In this document: positions 38,585 to 47,676 of the stretch, one piece after another
Position numbering within the stretch: the first letter of the stretch is position 1
Layout: each line of letters starts with the position of its first letter
Assembly (NCBI RefSeq): GCF_002939885.1
Contig: NZ_MDED01000010.1
Coordinates: forward strand, 1-64,000
DNA: 64,000 nucleotides
Direction of reading: 5' to 3'
DNA from: Xanthomonas cucurbitae
GTDB lineage: Bacteria > Pseudomonadota > Gammaproteobacteria > Xanthomonadales > Xanthomonadaceae
Translations under genes and position numbers: made by a program
Notes under the pieces: generated by a model
What the model was told of the DNA's origin: nothing
Databases searched by the model: none
What the model saw: only the letters and a program-made list of their open reading frames with translations

Positions 38585-39466
38585 TCAGCGCGAGTCCCAC
38601 GCGATCAAGGCGATGGCCAGCACCGCCAGTGCCAGGCCCACGCGCGTCCAGCGCGTAGTGCGCTCGCCCAAGGCCACCATGCCAACCAGCGCACCCAGCA
38701 CCACCACCCCGATATTCATCGTGGCAAATACCGTGGCCGGGCTCTGCGGCAGGCGCTGGTGCGCGCGCACGTAGAACAGGATATTGCCGAAGTTGAGCAC
38801 ACCCAGCAGCAGGCCGGCAGCGATGCTGGGGGCATGCAGGCGATGACCGCGGCGCAGGCGCAGTCCCTGCACGCCCAGCAGCAGGACGAAGGCGATGGCA
38901 AAGCACAGCGTCAACGCCGTCAGCGACGGGGTGCCGGACAAGGCGATGGTCTTGAGCAACACATCGATCAGCGCAAAGCCCGCCCATACGCCCAACAGCC
39001 ACGGCCACGCGCACGGCGGTGTGCCGGCAGCGCAGGCAGGCGCGAGCGTGGCAGTTGTGCGTGGACGCTGCACGATGCCGACGATCGCCAGCAGCCCAAC
39101 CGCCAGTCCCGCCAGTTTCCACGGCCCTGCCGTCTCGCCGAACACGGTGAACGCCGCCGCCAGCGACAGCAGCAGTGACAGGCGTTGCGCCACATCGGTA
39201 CGCACGATGCCGGCCACGCGCACCGAGCGCGCCAGCACCAGGAAGATACCCGGCAATGCGATCGCCAGCCCCAGCAGGGCCGCCCAGGGCGTGCTGGCCG
39301 CGCTCAGGCTGGAGAACGCCGGCTTGAGCAAGGCCACGGCCAGCACGCTGGCGGTGGCGTAGTTCCAGGTGATGGCCTGGAATACATCGATTCGGTGGCG
39401 CGGCGCCAGCTTCAACACCACCGACACCAGGACACTGCAGACAACGGCAAACAGCAGCAAATGCAT
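38585..39466 (-). CDS. EamA/DMT-family transporter
   Basis: This 293-residue membrane protein has about ten hydrophobic segments in two EamA-like halves, as in drug/metabolite exporters. Visible pieces are MHLLLFAVVCSVLVSVVLK, the WNYATASVLAVALLKPAF helix and the C-terminal VFATMNIGVVVLGALVGMVA followed by GERTTRWTRVGL. The ATG at 39466 was chosen for the membrane-helix start; the frame stays open upstream but is overlapped by the divergent hydrolase gene. Substrate unknown. It converges with the CobW gene (48 bp). Confidence 0.87.
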   Translation of the reverse strand: MHLLLFAVVCSVLVSVVLKLAPRHRIDVFQAITWNYATASVLAVALLKPAFSSLSAASTPWAALLGLAIALPGIFLVLARSVRVAGIVRTDVAQRLSLLLSLAAAFTVFGETAGPWKLAGLAVGLLAIVGIVQRPRTTATLAPACAAGTPPCAWPWLLGVWAGFALIDVLLKTIALSGTPSLTALTLCFAIAFVLLLGVQGLRLRRGHRLHAPSIAAGLLLGVLNFGNILFYVRAHQRLPQSPATVFATMNIGVVVLGALVGMVALGERTTRWTRVGLALAVLAIALIAWDSR

Positions 39467-39532
39467 GGGCAACGCAACAAAGTGTGCAGGCAGGGCGATG
39501 AACGCGGCCGGCGGGGCGGCTATTATGACGGC

Positions 39533-40195
39533 ATGTCCAATCCCCCATTCCCCACCGAATCGGCTGCGTTGACGCTGGACGGGCCGGTCGGCGCGCTCGA
39601 TGTTGCCGTCGATCTGCCCGAGAGCGATGTCACCGCGCAACCGGTCACTGCCATCGTCTGCCACCCGCTCTCCACCGAGGGCGGCAGCATGCACAACAAG
39701 GTTGTCACCATGGCCGCGCGCGCGCTACGCGAGTTCGGCATCACCGTGGTGCGCTTCAATTTCCGCAGCGTCGGCCATTCGGCGGGCGCGTTCGACCATG
39801 GCGACGGCGAGCAGGACGATCTGCGCGCCGTCGCCGAGTGGGTGCGTGCGCAGCGGCCCGGCGACACGTTGTGGCTGGCGGGTTTCAGCTTCGGTGCGTA
39901 TGTGTCGCTGCGCGCGGTCGGTGCGCTGGCGCCGCAGGCGCTGATTTCGATCGCACCGCCGGCCGGGCGTTGGGACTTCAGCGACCTGCAGCCGCCGGCG
40001 CAGTGGCTGCTGATCCAGGGCGATGCCGACGAGATCGTCGACCCGCAGGCGGTGTACGCCTGGCTGGAGACGCTGGAGCAACAGCCCGAGCTGGTGCGCA
40101 TGCCCGACACCAGCCACTTCTTCCACCGCAAATTGATCGACCTGCGCGGTGCGATCCAGCATGGTGTCCGGCGTTGGTTGCCGGCCGCCGTCTGA
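39533..40195 (+). CDS. Alpha/beta hydrolase
   Basis: This 220-residue cytoplasmic protein is a compact alpha/beta hydrolase of the YpfH/dienelactone hydrolase-like group seen in proteobacteria. It shows CHPLSTEGGSMHNKVV, RFNFRSVGHSAGAFDHG, the nucleophile region LAGFSFGAYVSL with the serine in GFSFG, the aspartate in IQGDADEIVDP and the histidine in PDTSHFFHRKL. The substrate is unknown. It is divergent from the EamA gene and is followed by zapE. Confidence 0.87.
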   Translation: MSNPPFPTESAALTLDGPVGALDVAVDLPESDVTAQPVTAIVCHPLSTEGGSMHNKVVTMAARALREFGITVVRFNFRSVGHSAGAFDHGDGEQDDLRAVAEWVRAQRPGDTLWLAGFSFGAYVSLRAVGALAPQALISIAPPAGRWDFSDLQPPAQWLLIQGDADEIVDPQAVYAWLETLEQQPELVRMPDTSHFFHRKLIDLRGAIQHGVRRWLPAAV

Positions 40196-40273
40196 TCGCG
40201 GCACGGCCCATGCGCATCGCCTGCCGATGCGCCGTTGAGCGGGCATGACAACTGCCGCCCGCGGAGAACCGTA

Positions 40274-41368
40274 ATGAGTGAGATGACCCCGTCGCAGCGT
40301 TACGCCGCCGGCGTACACCGTGGCGACTGGCGCGCCGACCCCGCCCAGCAGGCGGCCCTGGCGGAGCTGGACCGTATCCATGAGGCGCTGCTGGACAGCG
40401 CGCAGGACGGCTGGCTGGACCGGCTGTCGGCGTTCTGGAAAAAGCCCGAGCCGGTACGTGGCCTGTATTTCTGGGGTGGGGTGGGGCGCGGCAAGACCTT
40501 CCTGGTGGATCTGTTCTACGACGGGTTGCCGATCAAGCAGAAGTACCGCACGCATTTCCACCGTTTCATGCGCGGCGTGCACGAGCAGTTGCGCGAGCAT
40601 GCCGGGCAGAGCGACCCGCTGGCCCGGATCGCCCAGCAATGGCGCGAGAACCTGCGCGTGCTGGTGCTGGACGAATTCTTCGTCACCGATATCGGCGATG
40701 CGATGCTGTTGGCACGGTTGCTGGAGCGCCTGTTCGCCGAAGGCGTGACGCTGGTGACCACCTCCAACACTGCGCCGGAAAATCTCTACGCCAACGGCCT
40801 GCAGCGCGACAGTTTCCTGCCGGCGATCGGCCTGTTGCAGACATTCTGCGTGGAGCTCTACGCCGAAGGCACCGAGGATTACCGCATGCGCGCGCTGACG
40901 CGCTCGCCGGTGTACCGCGCGCCGCTGGATGCGCAGGCCGATGACTGGCTGCTGCAACGCTGGAGCGAGTTGAGCGGCAATGCCGAACCACGCGCGGGCA
41001 ATATCGAGATCGAGGCGCGCAAGATTCCGGTGCGCGCACGCGGCAAGAGCATTGCCTGGTTCGATTTCGCCGCGCTGTGCGAAGGTCCGCGCGGGCCGGC
41101 CGACTACATCGAGATCGCACGCGAATTCACCACGGTGCTGCTGGGTGGCATTCCGCACTTCGACCGCATGAACGAAGATGCCGCGCGCCGCTTCGTCAAC
41201 CTGATCGACGAGCTATACGACCGCCACGTCAACCTGGTCTGTACCGCGCAGGACGCCCCGCCGGGACTGTACAGCGGCCAGCGCCTGGCCGGTGCCTTCG
41301 AACGCACCGCCTCGCGCCTGATCGAAATGCAGAGCGCGGAGTATCTGGCCACCGCGCACCGGGCATGA
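40274..41368 (+). CDS. zapE: Cell division ATPase ZapE (AFG1-like)
   Basis: This 364-residue P-loop ATPase matches ZapE/AFG1. Walker A is FWGGVGRGKTFLVDLFY, followed by KYRTHFHRFMRGVH, Walker B VLVLDEFFVTDIGDAMLL, and the sensor region TLVTTSNTAPENLYANGLQR. ZapE links to the Z-ring and helps division at high temperature or low oxygen in E. coli. The ATG at 40274 has GGAG before it and starts MSEMTPSQRYAAGV; the frame is open upstream, but that extension is not family-like. Confidence 0.94.
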   Translation: MSEMTPSQRYAAGVHRGDWRADPAQQAALAELDRIHEALLDSAQDGWLDRLSAFWKKPEPVRGLYFWGGVGRGKTFLVDLFYDGLPIKQKYRTHFHRFMRGVHEQLREHAGQSDPLARIAQQWRENLRVLVLDEFFVTDIGDAMLLARLLERLFAEGVTLVTTSNTAPENLYANGLQRDSFLPAIGLLQTFCVELYAEGTEDYRMRALTRSPVYRAPLDAQADDWLLQRWSELSGNAEPRAGNIEIEARKIPVRARGKSIAWFDFAALCEGPRGPADYIEIAREFTTVLLGGIPHFDRMNEDAARRFVNLIDELYDRHVNLVCTAQDAPPGLYSGQRLAGAFERTASRLIEMQSAEYLATAHRA

Positions 41369-41476
41369 GTTGATGGAGTAGCCCGCATAAGCCGAAGAAG
41401 CCTGCGGGGATTATTTCGGTGGCCGGTGGATCTTGCCGATGTCGCACCGCCATTGCGCGCGCCGTCGCTGTTGACT

Positions 41477-41761
41477 TCAGGGACTCTCCCAATTGCTGCG
41501 GCTTGGGACAACGTCGAGAATCTCGGCGTCGCCGTTGAGTAGACGGCGATAGATCAGCGTGAATTTTCCGCTGCAAGCCGGTGCCAGATAGGTTCCTGGT
41601 TGCACGCCTTTACGGTGGGTCATGACATCATCAAGCGTCTGGCCCTTGTCGTAGATTCGCTGGTCCTGAGCATCTGCAGTTGCTTCGCTGGTCGCTTGCA
41701 TGCAATCGATCCAATACTCGACCCTGGCTTCATCCGCACGTAGCGCCCAGTACACTGTCAT
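41477..41761 (-). CDS. Hypothetical protein, possible ParE/RelE-like partner
   Basis: This 94-residue protein is not one I recognise. The C-terminal part (CSGKFTLIYRRLLNGDAEILDVVPSR) loosely recalls the beta-strands of ParE/RelE-type toxins, but the match is weak. Its ATG overlaps the stop of the upstream 178-residue gene by four bases (ATGA), so the two are translated together. The pair lies between zapE and ohrR, with base composition slightly less GC-rich than the flanks. Confidence 0.55.
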   Translation of the reverse strand: MTVYWALRADEARVEYWIDCMQATSEATADAQDQRIYDKGQTLDDVMTHRKGVQPGTYLAPACSGKFTLIYRRLLNGDAEILDVVPSRSNWESP

Positions 41762-42294
41762 GTCTTGGTGATGCGTTTCCTGGCCTGCTGCTTCAGTGCC
41801 TGCAAGCGATCACGTGCTTGCTGGCCTGTCAGCGAGTCTGCCGGATTGGCATCGGCTGCTTCTACGGCCAGGCGTGTACGGTCGGTCAGAAAACGCAAAT
41901 ACGCGGCATCCTTGTGCACGCCTGCGATGCGGCTCTGCTGATCTGCGCGCTTGCGTAGTCTGATGCGCACAGTGTTTGCCGGATCCACTTTCCGGCTATT
42001 GTCTACGCGGTAGCTGTGGATGCCGATCTGGTGCAACGCCTTGGCCGCCGCTTCGATTCCTGTAAAGGTGCGTGGCTCTCCCAGCTTGGAAATGAGCAGG
42101 CGCCGACTATGGTCGCGTGCAAGCAACTGCACCGCATAGCCATCGTCGGCCCCGAGCACGATCGCGTCGGACATCACGCCGGCTGCCACAAGATCCTTGG
42201 CGGCCGCCAGCTGTACGGCCGGCATGTCTTTCACCAGAGGCGATGTTTTTCCCTCCAGCTGAAGCAATCTGAGGACAGCGCTAAGGTCGGGCAT
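41758..42294 (-). CDS. Hypothetical protein coupled to the downstream small gene
   Basis: This 178-residue protein is not assigned. The N-terminal half looks like a compact alpha/beta unit (DAIVLGADDGYAVQLLARDHSRRLLISKLGEPRTF), and the C-terminal half is helical and rich in Arg and Lys (RIRLRKRADQQSRIAG, then RDRLQALKQQARKRITK), which would suit nucleic-acid binding. The gene order (larger basic protein first, small protein second, ATGA overlap) is like that of a toxin-antitoxin operon, but nothing further supports this. It is transcribed away from ohrR. Confidence 0.6.
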   Translation of the reverse strand: MPDLSAVLRLLQLEGKTSPLVKDMPAVQLAAAKDLVAAGVMSDAIVLGADDGYAVQLLARDHSRRLLISKLGEPRTFTGIEAAAKALHQIGIHSYRVDNSRKVDPANTVRIRLRKRADQQSRIAGVHKDAAYLRFLTDRTRLAVEAADANPADSLTGQQARDRLQALKQQARKRITKT

Positions 42295-42402
42295 ACGAGT
42301 CTGGCGATACGGAACGGGTTCCCGCTTACTTATAACTCAGGAAGGCTGCCTTCTGCATGGCTGCAGCGAGTCGTGTCTTAACGACGGCAATTTAAGTCGC
42401 TT

Positions 42403-42431
42403 GCAATTAAATAGTGCGCGATATAAATTGC
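42403..42431. promoter_or_regulatory. OhrR operator dyad overlapping the ohrR promoter
   Basis: CAATTAAATA-GTGCGCG-ATATAAATTG is a 10-bp-arm imperfect dyad, extended by an outer G-C pair, and ends 4 bp before the ohrR ATG. Its right arm includes TATAAA (42422-42427), a -10 element, with TTGCAA (42401-42406) as a possible -35 at a short 15-bp spacing. OhrR operators are AT-rich palindromes over the promoter, so autorepression is likely. With this -10 the mRNA would start at or next to the start codon. Confidence 0.65.
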
Positions 42432-42435
42432 AGTG

Positions 42436-42897
42436 ATGGATACCGCAACCGCCGATCAAGCCCGCACCAACGCACTGCTACAGCTCGATAACCAGCTGTG
42501 CTTTGCGCTGTATTCGGCCAACCTGGCGATGCACAAGCGCTATCGCGTGTTGCTCAAGGCGCTGGATCTCACGTATCCGCAGTACCTGGTGATGCTGGTG
42601 CTGTGGGAGACCGATGGCCGTAGCGTGTCGGAAATCGGCGAGCGGCTATATCTGGATTCGGCCACGCTCACGCCCTTGCTCAAGCGGCTGCAGGCCGCTG
42701 GCCTGGTGACCCGCACGCGCGCGGCCAGCGACGAGCGCCAGGTCATCATCGCGCTGACCGATGCCGGCCGTGCGCTGCGTAGCAAGGCCGGCGGCGTGCC
42801 CGAGCAGGTGTTCTGCGCCTCGGCCTGTACGCTGGACGAACTGCGCCAACTCAAGCACGACCTGGAAAAGCTCCGTACCGGCCTTGGCATGACCTAG
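42436..42897 (+). CDS. ohrR: Organic hydroperoxide-sensing repressor OhrR
   Basis: This 153-residue MarR-family repressor senses organic hydroperoxides. Cys22 in [10 protein letters not shown] is the reactive cysteine, and the second cysteine expected in the two-Cys Xanthomonas type is in [12 protein letters not shown]. The winged helix-turn-helix is around [20 protein letters not shown]. The start at 42436 gives Cys22 the family numbering; a GTG three bases earlier is possible. There is no Shine-Dalgarno sequence because the operator dyad ends 4 bp upstream, so the transcript may be leaderless. The ohr gene follows after 105 bp. Confidence 0.96.
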   Translation: MDTATADQARTNALLQLDNQLCFALYSANLAMHKRYRVLLKALDLTYPQYLVMLVLWETDGRSVSEIGERLYLDSATLTPLLKRLQAAGLVTRTRAASDERQVIIALTDAGRALRSKAGGVPEQVFCASACTLDELRQLKHDLEKLRTGLGMT

Positions 42898-43002
42898 CCG
42901 CTCATTGGTAGTACCGGCCGTTCACCCTGGATCGCAGGCGCTTGATCGCCTGCAGTCATTCCCCTCTTCAACGCGCACTGCGCTCAACCCTGGAGAACCA
43001 CC

Positions 43003-43431
43003 ATGGCCTCACCCGAAAAGATCCTCTACACCGCCCACGCGACCGCCACCGGTGGCCGCGAAGGCCGTGCCGTGTCCTCGGACAAGGCGCTGGATGCCAA
43101 GTTGTCCACCCCGCGCGAGCTGGGCGGCGCTGGCGGCGATGGCACCAACCCCGAGCAGCTGTTCGCGGCCGGTTACGCTGCCTGCTTCATCGGTGCGATG
43201 AAGGCGGTGGCGGGGCAGGACAAGCTCAAGTTGCCGGGCGAGGTCAGCATCGATAGCAGCGTAGGCATCGGCCAGATTCCGGGTGGTTTCGGCATCGCGG
43301 TCGAACTGCGCATCGCCGTGCCGGGCATGGACAAGGCCGAACTGCAGGCGCTGGTCGACAAGGCGCACCAGGTCTGCCCGTATTCCAACGCGACCCGCGG
43401 CAATATCGATGTCACCCTGACCCTGGCCTGA
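43003..43431 (+). CDS. ohr: Organic hydroperoxide resistance peroxidase Ohr
   Basis: This 142-residue thiol peroxidase reduces organic and fatty-acid hydroperoxides using lipoyl reductants. The peroxidatic cysteine is in [13 protein letters not shown] and the resolving cysteine in [13 protein letters not shown], as in the family. TGGAGAA precedes the ATG. It is the target of OhrR encoded just upstream and forms the usual ohrR-ohr pair. Confidence 0.97.
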   Translation: MASPEKILYTAHATATGGREGRAVSSDKALDAKLSTPRELGGAGGDGTNPEQLFAAGYAACFIGAMKAVAGQDKLKLPGEVSIDSSVGIGQIPGGFGIAVELRIAVPGMDKAELQALVDKAHQVCPYSNATRGNIDVTLTLA

Positions 43432-43475
43432 TTCAGCCCTGGGCCGCGCGCCACGCGCACGGCACTGTCAGCCAG

Positions 43476-43507
43476 CCAACGGCCCGGCGCCTGCGTCGGG
43501 CCGTTGG
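43476..43507 (+). terminator. Terminator-like hairpin after ohr
   Basis: CCAACGGCCCG and CGGGCCGTTGG form a perfect 11-bp stem with a 10-nt loop, 45 bp after the ohr stop. It lacks a clear T-run. The remaining gap to the next gene (43508-43775) shows no gene; TTGATT (43719-43724) and AATTAT (43743-43748) could be a promoter, and a small GTTGC-AAA-GCAAC palindrome lies at 43750-43762. Confidence 0.55.
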
Positions 43508-43775
43508 CGTTGCAGGGGCTGTCATTGCGGTAGCAGGAGTGGGTATCGAGACGGCGTTGGCGTGGCCGTTGCCGATCTTTGCAATTGGCCTGCGCCAGCG
43601 GGCAGCGGCCTTGTGCTGCACCGCCGGGCAGCTGCCCAGGCGCCGTTCATTGGCAGCCGCCAAAGCGTGAAACGGGTCGGATATTGGGTTGCCAACGGTA
43701 TTTGAACGCCGTAGTCACTTGATTCTCACGTCCGATGGTGTGAATTATGTTGCAAAGCAACATCGGAGCTCGGCA

Positions 43776-44192
43776 ATGCGCGACTTACGTATCGAGAAGG
43801 TCGATCTGGCGTTGAGCGAGATGACCCAGGACCCATCGGAAAAGGTGGCGCTGTGGCAGTGGGCGTGCCGCGAGATGCTGCATGAAACCCTGATCGGCAT
43901 GCACCAGCTCTCGCACCTGGCGGGCATTGCGCGGCACGTCGCCAATGACTGGCGCGCGCCGGTCGATGTAATCGCACCTGCCAAGCCTTATCTGGCGGCC
44001 TCGGCACTGGCGGATCGTCGTTTGCCACAGGTGCTGGATGGCCTGGGCAGCACCCACGACGACCATGACCGCGCCGACCTGTGGCGGGTGCGCTATGCCA
44101 GCCTGATCGCTTCGACCTTGCAGGGCATGCAGGCGCTGGCGGAGAAGCACCGCATCGATCGGCAGGCCATGGCGGTCGGGCAGTTGAATTGA
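43776..44192 (+). CDS. Conserved hypothetical protein
   Basis: This 138-residue, mainly helical protein is not one I recognise. It has no signal peptide or membrane span. The stretch DPSEKVALWQWACREMLHETLIGMHQLSHLAGIARHVANDW (given in part) suggests a helical bundle with histidines, and STHDDHDRADLWRVRY adds a second acidic, His-rich segment that might bind metal. The ATG at 43776 has GGAG before it; an in-frame open extension upstream lacks a good start. Confidence 0.6.
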   Translation: MRDLRIEKVDLALSEMTQDPSEKVALWQWACREMLHETLIGMHQLSHLAGIARHVANDWRAPVDVIAPAKPYLAASALADRRLPQVLDGLGSTHDDHDRADLWRVRYASLIASTLQGMQALAEKHRIDRQAMAVGQLN

Positions 44193-44344
44193 CCAGGATG
44201 CCCGGCCGGCAGTCGCTGGCCGGGGCTGCAGCCGCGTCGTGGGCGCTGTCCCGCCCGCTTGCGCGCGAGCGCGGGGCATGGCGATCGCCGTCCAGTGGCA
44301 CGCCCGGTTGAGGAACCGGGACGCGCGGGTGCCGTGCCCGGCCC

Positions 44345-45373
44345 TTAGTCCAGGGCGACGATGGCCTTGCCGAAATTCTTGCCGCGCAAGACGTCGATCA
44401 GGCCTTGCGGGGCGCTGTCCAGGCCATGCAGTACGTGTTCGCGATACTGGATCTTGTCTTCCCGCAGCCATTGGCCCATTTCGCGCAGGAAGGCCGGCAT
44501 CAGGCGGATGAAATCGTGCTGGATGAAGCCGCGCACGGTCAGGCGCTTGCGCAGGACCAGGCCCATGAACTCCGGCAGGCGATCGGGTCCGGGCAGCACC
44601 TGTCCGCGGCTGTTGTAGGTGGCGATGACGCCGCAGACCGGGATGCGTGCGAAGTCGTTGAGCTGCGGCAACACCGCGTCGAACACCTTTCCGCCGACAT
44701 TCTCGAAGTAGATATCGATGCCATCGGGCGTGGCCGCACGCAGCTGCTCGGCAAAGTCCTCGGCGCGATGGTCCAGCGCCACATCCACCTTCACCCTCTT
44801 GCGCAGGTAGTCTACCTTTTCCGCGCCGCCGGCAATGCCGACCACGCGCAGGCCTTGCAACCGCGCCAGCTGCGCCACCGTGGCACCGACCGGGCCGCTG
44901 GCGGCCGCCACCACGAGGGTTTCACCGGCTTGCGGTTTACCGATCTCGTGCAGGCCGGCGTAGGCGGTGAAGCCGGGCATGCCATATACGCCCAGTGCGG
45001 TACTCGGCGACAGGCCGTCGTTGGCGGGCAGCTTGCGCAGCGATGTGGTTGGCGTCAGCAGGGTGTGGGTCTGCCAGCCACCCGGCAGCACCACCAGCTC
45101 GCCGGGCTGGTAGTCGGCGTGGTGCGACGCGATGACCTCGCCCACGGTGCCGCCTTCCATCACCGCATCGATGGCCACCGGTGCGGCGTAGGACGGGCCA
45201 TCGTCCATGCGTCCGCGCATATACGGATCCAACGACAGGAAGCGGTTGCGCACCAGGATCTGGTCGTGCCCGGTGGGCGGCAGGGCCACGTCTTCGATGC
45301 GGAAATTGTCGGCATGGGGCTCGCCCTGCGGGCGCGAGGCCAGCACGATGCGGCGGTTGGTGATCGATGTCAT
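44345..45373 (-). CDS. NADP-dependent oxidoreductase (2-alkenal reductase/CurA type)
   Basis: This 342-residue medium-chain reductase without structural zinc belongs to the leukotriene-B4-12-hydroxydehydrogenase/CurA group. It shows DPYMRGRMDDGPSYA, GMPGFTAYAGLHEIGKP, the nucleotide-binding AAASGPVGATVAQLARLQG, the GGAEKVDYL loop and YFENVGGKVFDAVLP. Such enzymes reduce the double bond of alkenals and enones with NADPH, a detoxification role. It lies 80 bp after the aldo/keto reductase gene on the same strand, so the two may be one operon. Confidence 0.9.
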   Translation of the reverse strand: MTSITNRRIVLASRPQGEPHADNFRIEDVALPPTGHDQILVRNRFLSLDPYMRGRMDDGPSYAAPVAIDAVMEGGTVGEVIASHHADYQPGELVVLPGGWQTHTLLTPTTSLRKLPANDGLSPSTALGVYGMPGFTAYAGLHEIGKPQAGETLVVAAASGPVGATVAQLARLQGLRVVGIAGGAEKVDYLRKRVKVDVALDHRAEDFAEQLRAATPDGIDIYFENVGGKVFDAVLPQLNDFARIPVCGVIATYNSRGQVLPGPDRLPEFMGLVLRKRLTVRGFIQHDFIRLMPAFLREMGQWLREDKIQYREHVLHGLDSAPQGLIDVLRGKNFGKAIVALD

Positions 45374-45453
45374 GCAAGGTTCCTTGTAGAGCGGCCGCAC
45401 ATGCGCGGCACAAGCGTTGCCGCCGATCCGGACGCGATGCTGGCCGGAGCGGC

Positions 45454-46413
45454 TCAGGGGGTGGCTGCGCTGGCGTCGTCCAGTTGCGCGATGTGCGCCG
45501 CGCTCAATGACAGCTGCGCGGCGGCCAGCACGTCGTGCAGTTGGTCCACGCTGGTGGCGCTGACGATCGGCGCGCTGATGCCGGGGCGTGCGATCAACCA
45601 GGCCAGCGCGATCTGTGCGGGCGTGGCATGGTGGCTGGCAGCCACATCGTCCAGTGCCTGCAGGATGCGCAGGCCGCGCGGGTTGAGGTATTGCTTGACC
45701 ACCGAGGTGCCACGCGCGCTGCTCTTCGCAGCATCGTCGGCACTGCGGTACTTGCCGGTGAGGAAGCCACTGGCCAGCGCGTAGTAACTGATGACGCCGA
45801 GCGCATGTTCGCGCACCAGCGGTTCCAGCTCCGCTTCGAAGCCGGCGCGGTCGTAGAGGTTGTATTCGGGCTGCAGGCTTTCGTAGCGCGGCAGGTTGTA
45901 CTGCGCGGAGACATCCAGCGCATCGCGCAGGCGTGCCGCGCTGTAGTTGGACGCACCGATCGCGCGCACCTTGCCCTGTTCGATCAGGCGGCCAAACGCG
46001 GCCAGCGTGGCTTCCAGCGGAACCGATTCGTCGTCTTCGTGCGCCTGGTAAAGATCGATCACATCGGTTTGCAGGCGGCGCAGCGACGCATCGACCGCAG
46101 TGGCGATGTTGTCTGGCGACAGCCCCGGATGCTCGCTCCACTTGCCCACCTTGGTGGCGATGAGCACCTTGTCGCGCTTGCCGCCGCGCGCCAGCCAGCG
46201 CCCGATGATGGCTTCCGATTCGCCACCGCGGTTGCCGGGTACCCAGCTGGAGTAGGTGTCGGCGGTGTCGATCAGGTTGAAGCCGGCATCGACGAACGCA
46301 TCGAGCAATGCGAACGAGGTCGCCTCGTCGGCGCTCCATCCGAAGACATTGCCGCCGAAGACGATGGGTTGGATCTGCAGGCCGGAGCGGCCCAGTGCGC
46401 GGGATTGGGTCAT
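45454..46413 (-). CDS. Aldo/keto reductase
   Basis: This 319-residue TIM-barrel protein is an NADPH-dependent aldo/keto reductase. The catalytic tetrad is recognisable: Asp in NLIDTADTYSSW with the Tyr close behind, Lys in LIATKVGKW, and His in DLYQAHEDDES. IGASNYSAARL and the C-terminal IVSATSVDQLHD match the cofactor region. The substrate is unknown. It is followed by the alkenal-reductase-like gene and is divergent from the methyltransferase-like gene. Confidence 0.9.
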   Translation of the reverse strand: MTQSRALGRSGLQIQPIVFGGNVFGWSADEATSFALLDAFVDAGFNLIDTADTYSSWVPGNRGGESEAIIGRWLARGGKRDKVLIATKVGKWSEHPGLSPDNIATAVDASLRRLQTDVIDLYQAHEDDESVPLEATLAAFGRLIEQGKVRAIGASNYSAARLRDALDVSAQYNLPRYESLQPEYNLYDRAGFEAELEPLVREHALGVISYYALASGFLTGKYRSADDAAKSSARGTSVVKQYLNPRGLRILQALDDVAASHHATPAQIALAWLIARPGISAPIVSATSVDQLHDVLAAAQLSLSAAHIAQLDDASAATP

Positions 46414-46645
46414 GTGTGGATGCTCCTGATTCGAACTGCCCCCAGGATAGTCATGCGCATCGCCATTGCGTGTGACATGGATGTGGATTCAGCGTTCCGC
46501 CGGCCACCGCCTCCGGCTCACAGGATCTGAACATGTCACGCCTGGCCGTCGGCGCGCAGCACGGGAGCGAGGTGCGTTGCGGGCACGTGGCAGGCGCCGG
46601 GCCGCATGCTAGGCTCGCGCTACTTTTTCCGGAGAGGGCGCTGCG

Positions 46646-47500
46646 ATGATCCGCAACAAGTTGGCCTGTGCATGTGTGATGAGTGTGATGGTGGCGATGA
46701 GTGCGCCATCGGCGCTGGCGATGAAGCCGGCCGACAGTGCCAGCCTGCCGGCGCCGGATGTGGCGCTGCAGACGGCCATCGACGGCAGCTGGCGCGACCG
46801 CGTCTATGTGCAGCGCGACCAGTATCGTCACCCCGGCCAGACGCTGGCCTTCTTCGGTCTCAAGCCCACCCAGACGGTCATCGAGATCACCCCCGGCGGC
46901 GGCTGGTATGCGGAGATCCTGGCACCCTACCTGCGCGAGAACGGCAAGTATGTGGCGGCCGTGGTCGACCCCGCATCGGTGCCCGAAGGCCGCGCGCGCG
47001 ACTATGCGCAGCGTGCACGCGACGAACTGGAAAAAAAGCTCAGGGCCAAGCCGGAGGTGTACGGCAAGCCGTCGTTCGTCTCGTATGTGCCGAAGTCACC
47101 TTCGTTCGGCGTGGACAACTCGGCCGATCTGGTGCTGACCTTCCGCAACGTGCATAACTGGCGCATGGCCGGGAATGCCGAGGCGATGTTTGCCGGCTTC
47201 TATAAGGTGCTCAAGCCCGGTGGCGTGCTTGGCGTGGTCGAACACCGCGCCAAGGCCGACGTGCCGGCCGACGACAAGAGCGGTTACGTGGGTCAGGCAC
47301 AGGTAACCGCGATGGCTGAAGCGGCCGGCTTCAAGCTGGCCGGCAAGAGCGAGATCAACGCCAATCCACGCGACACCAAGGACTATCCGGGCGGCGTGTG
47401 GACGTTGCCGCCGAGCAACAGCCACGATGCCGCCGACGATGCCAAGTACAAGGCGATCGGTGAAAGCGATCGCATGACGCTGAAGTTCGTCAAGCGGTGA
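46646..47500 (+). CDS. Exported class I SAM methyltransferase-like protein
   Basis: This 284-residue protein has a signal peptide (MIRNKLACACVMSVMVAMSAPSALA, given here as a region of residues 1-25) and a Rossmann-like methyltransferase core. TVIEITPGGGWYAEILAPYL resembles the SAM-binding motif I, and VLKPGGVLGVVEHR the post-core strand. A methyltransferase outside the cytoplasm lacks an obvious SAM supply, so the true activity is unclear; this secreted family is common in Xanthomonas and relatives. GGAGAGG precedes the ATG. Confidence 0.85.
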   Translation: MIRNKLACACVMSVMVAMSAPSALAMKPADSASLPAPDVALQTAIDGSWRDRVYVQRDQYRHPGQTLAFFGLKPTQTVIEITPGGGWYAEILAPYLRENGKYVAAVVDPASVPEGRARDYAQRARDELEKKLRAKPEVYGKPSFVSYVPKSPSFGVDNSADLVLTFRNVHNWRMAGNAEAMFAGFYKVLKPGGVLGVVEHRAKADVPADDKSGYVGQAQVTAMAEAAGFKLAGKSEINANPRDTKDYPGGVWTLPPSNSHDAADDAKYKAIGESDRMTLKFVKR

Positions 47501-47508
47501 TCGTTTGC

Positions 47509-47543
47509 CCGCATGCCGGCGCCTGAGAGCAGCCGGCATGCGG
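47509..47543 (+). terminator. Strong hairpin after the methyltransferase-like gene
   Basis: CCGCATGCCGGC and GCCGGCATGCGG form a perfect 12-bp stem with an 11-nt loop, starting 8 bp after the stop codon. It has no T-run but is well placed to end or protect the transcript. Confidence 0.6.
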
Positions 47544-47676
47544 CCACGCCGGTGCGCGGCATGCATCGGCGGCGATGCGGTGCTGGCGTCTTCGCATCGC
47601 GCCCGTGTGGTCCCGGCACGCCGCATCGTGGCGGTTTCCTTCCATTGCCGCCTGCGACGTGTGCAACAGGATGTCC

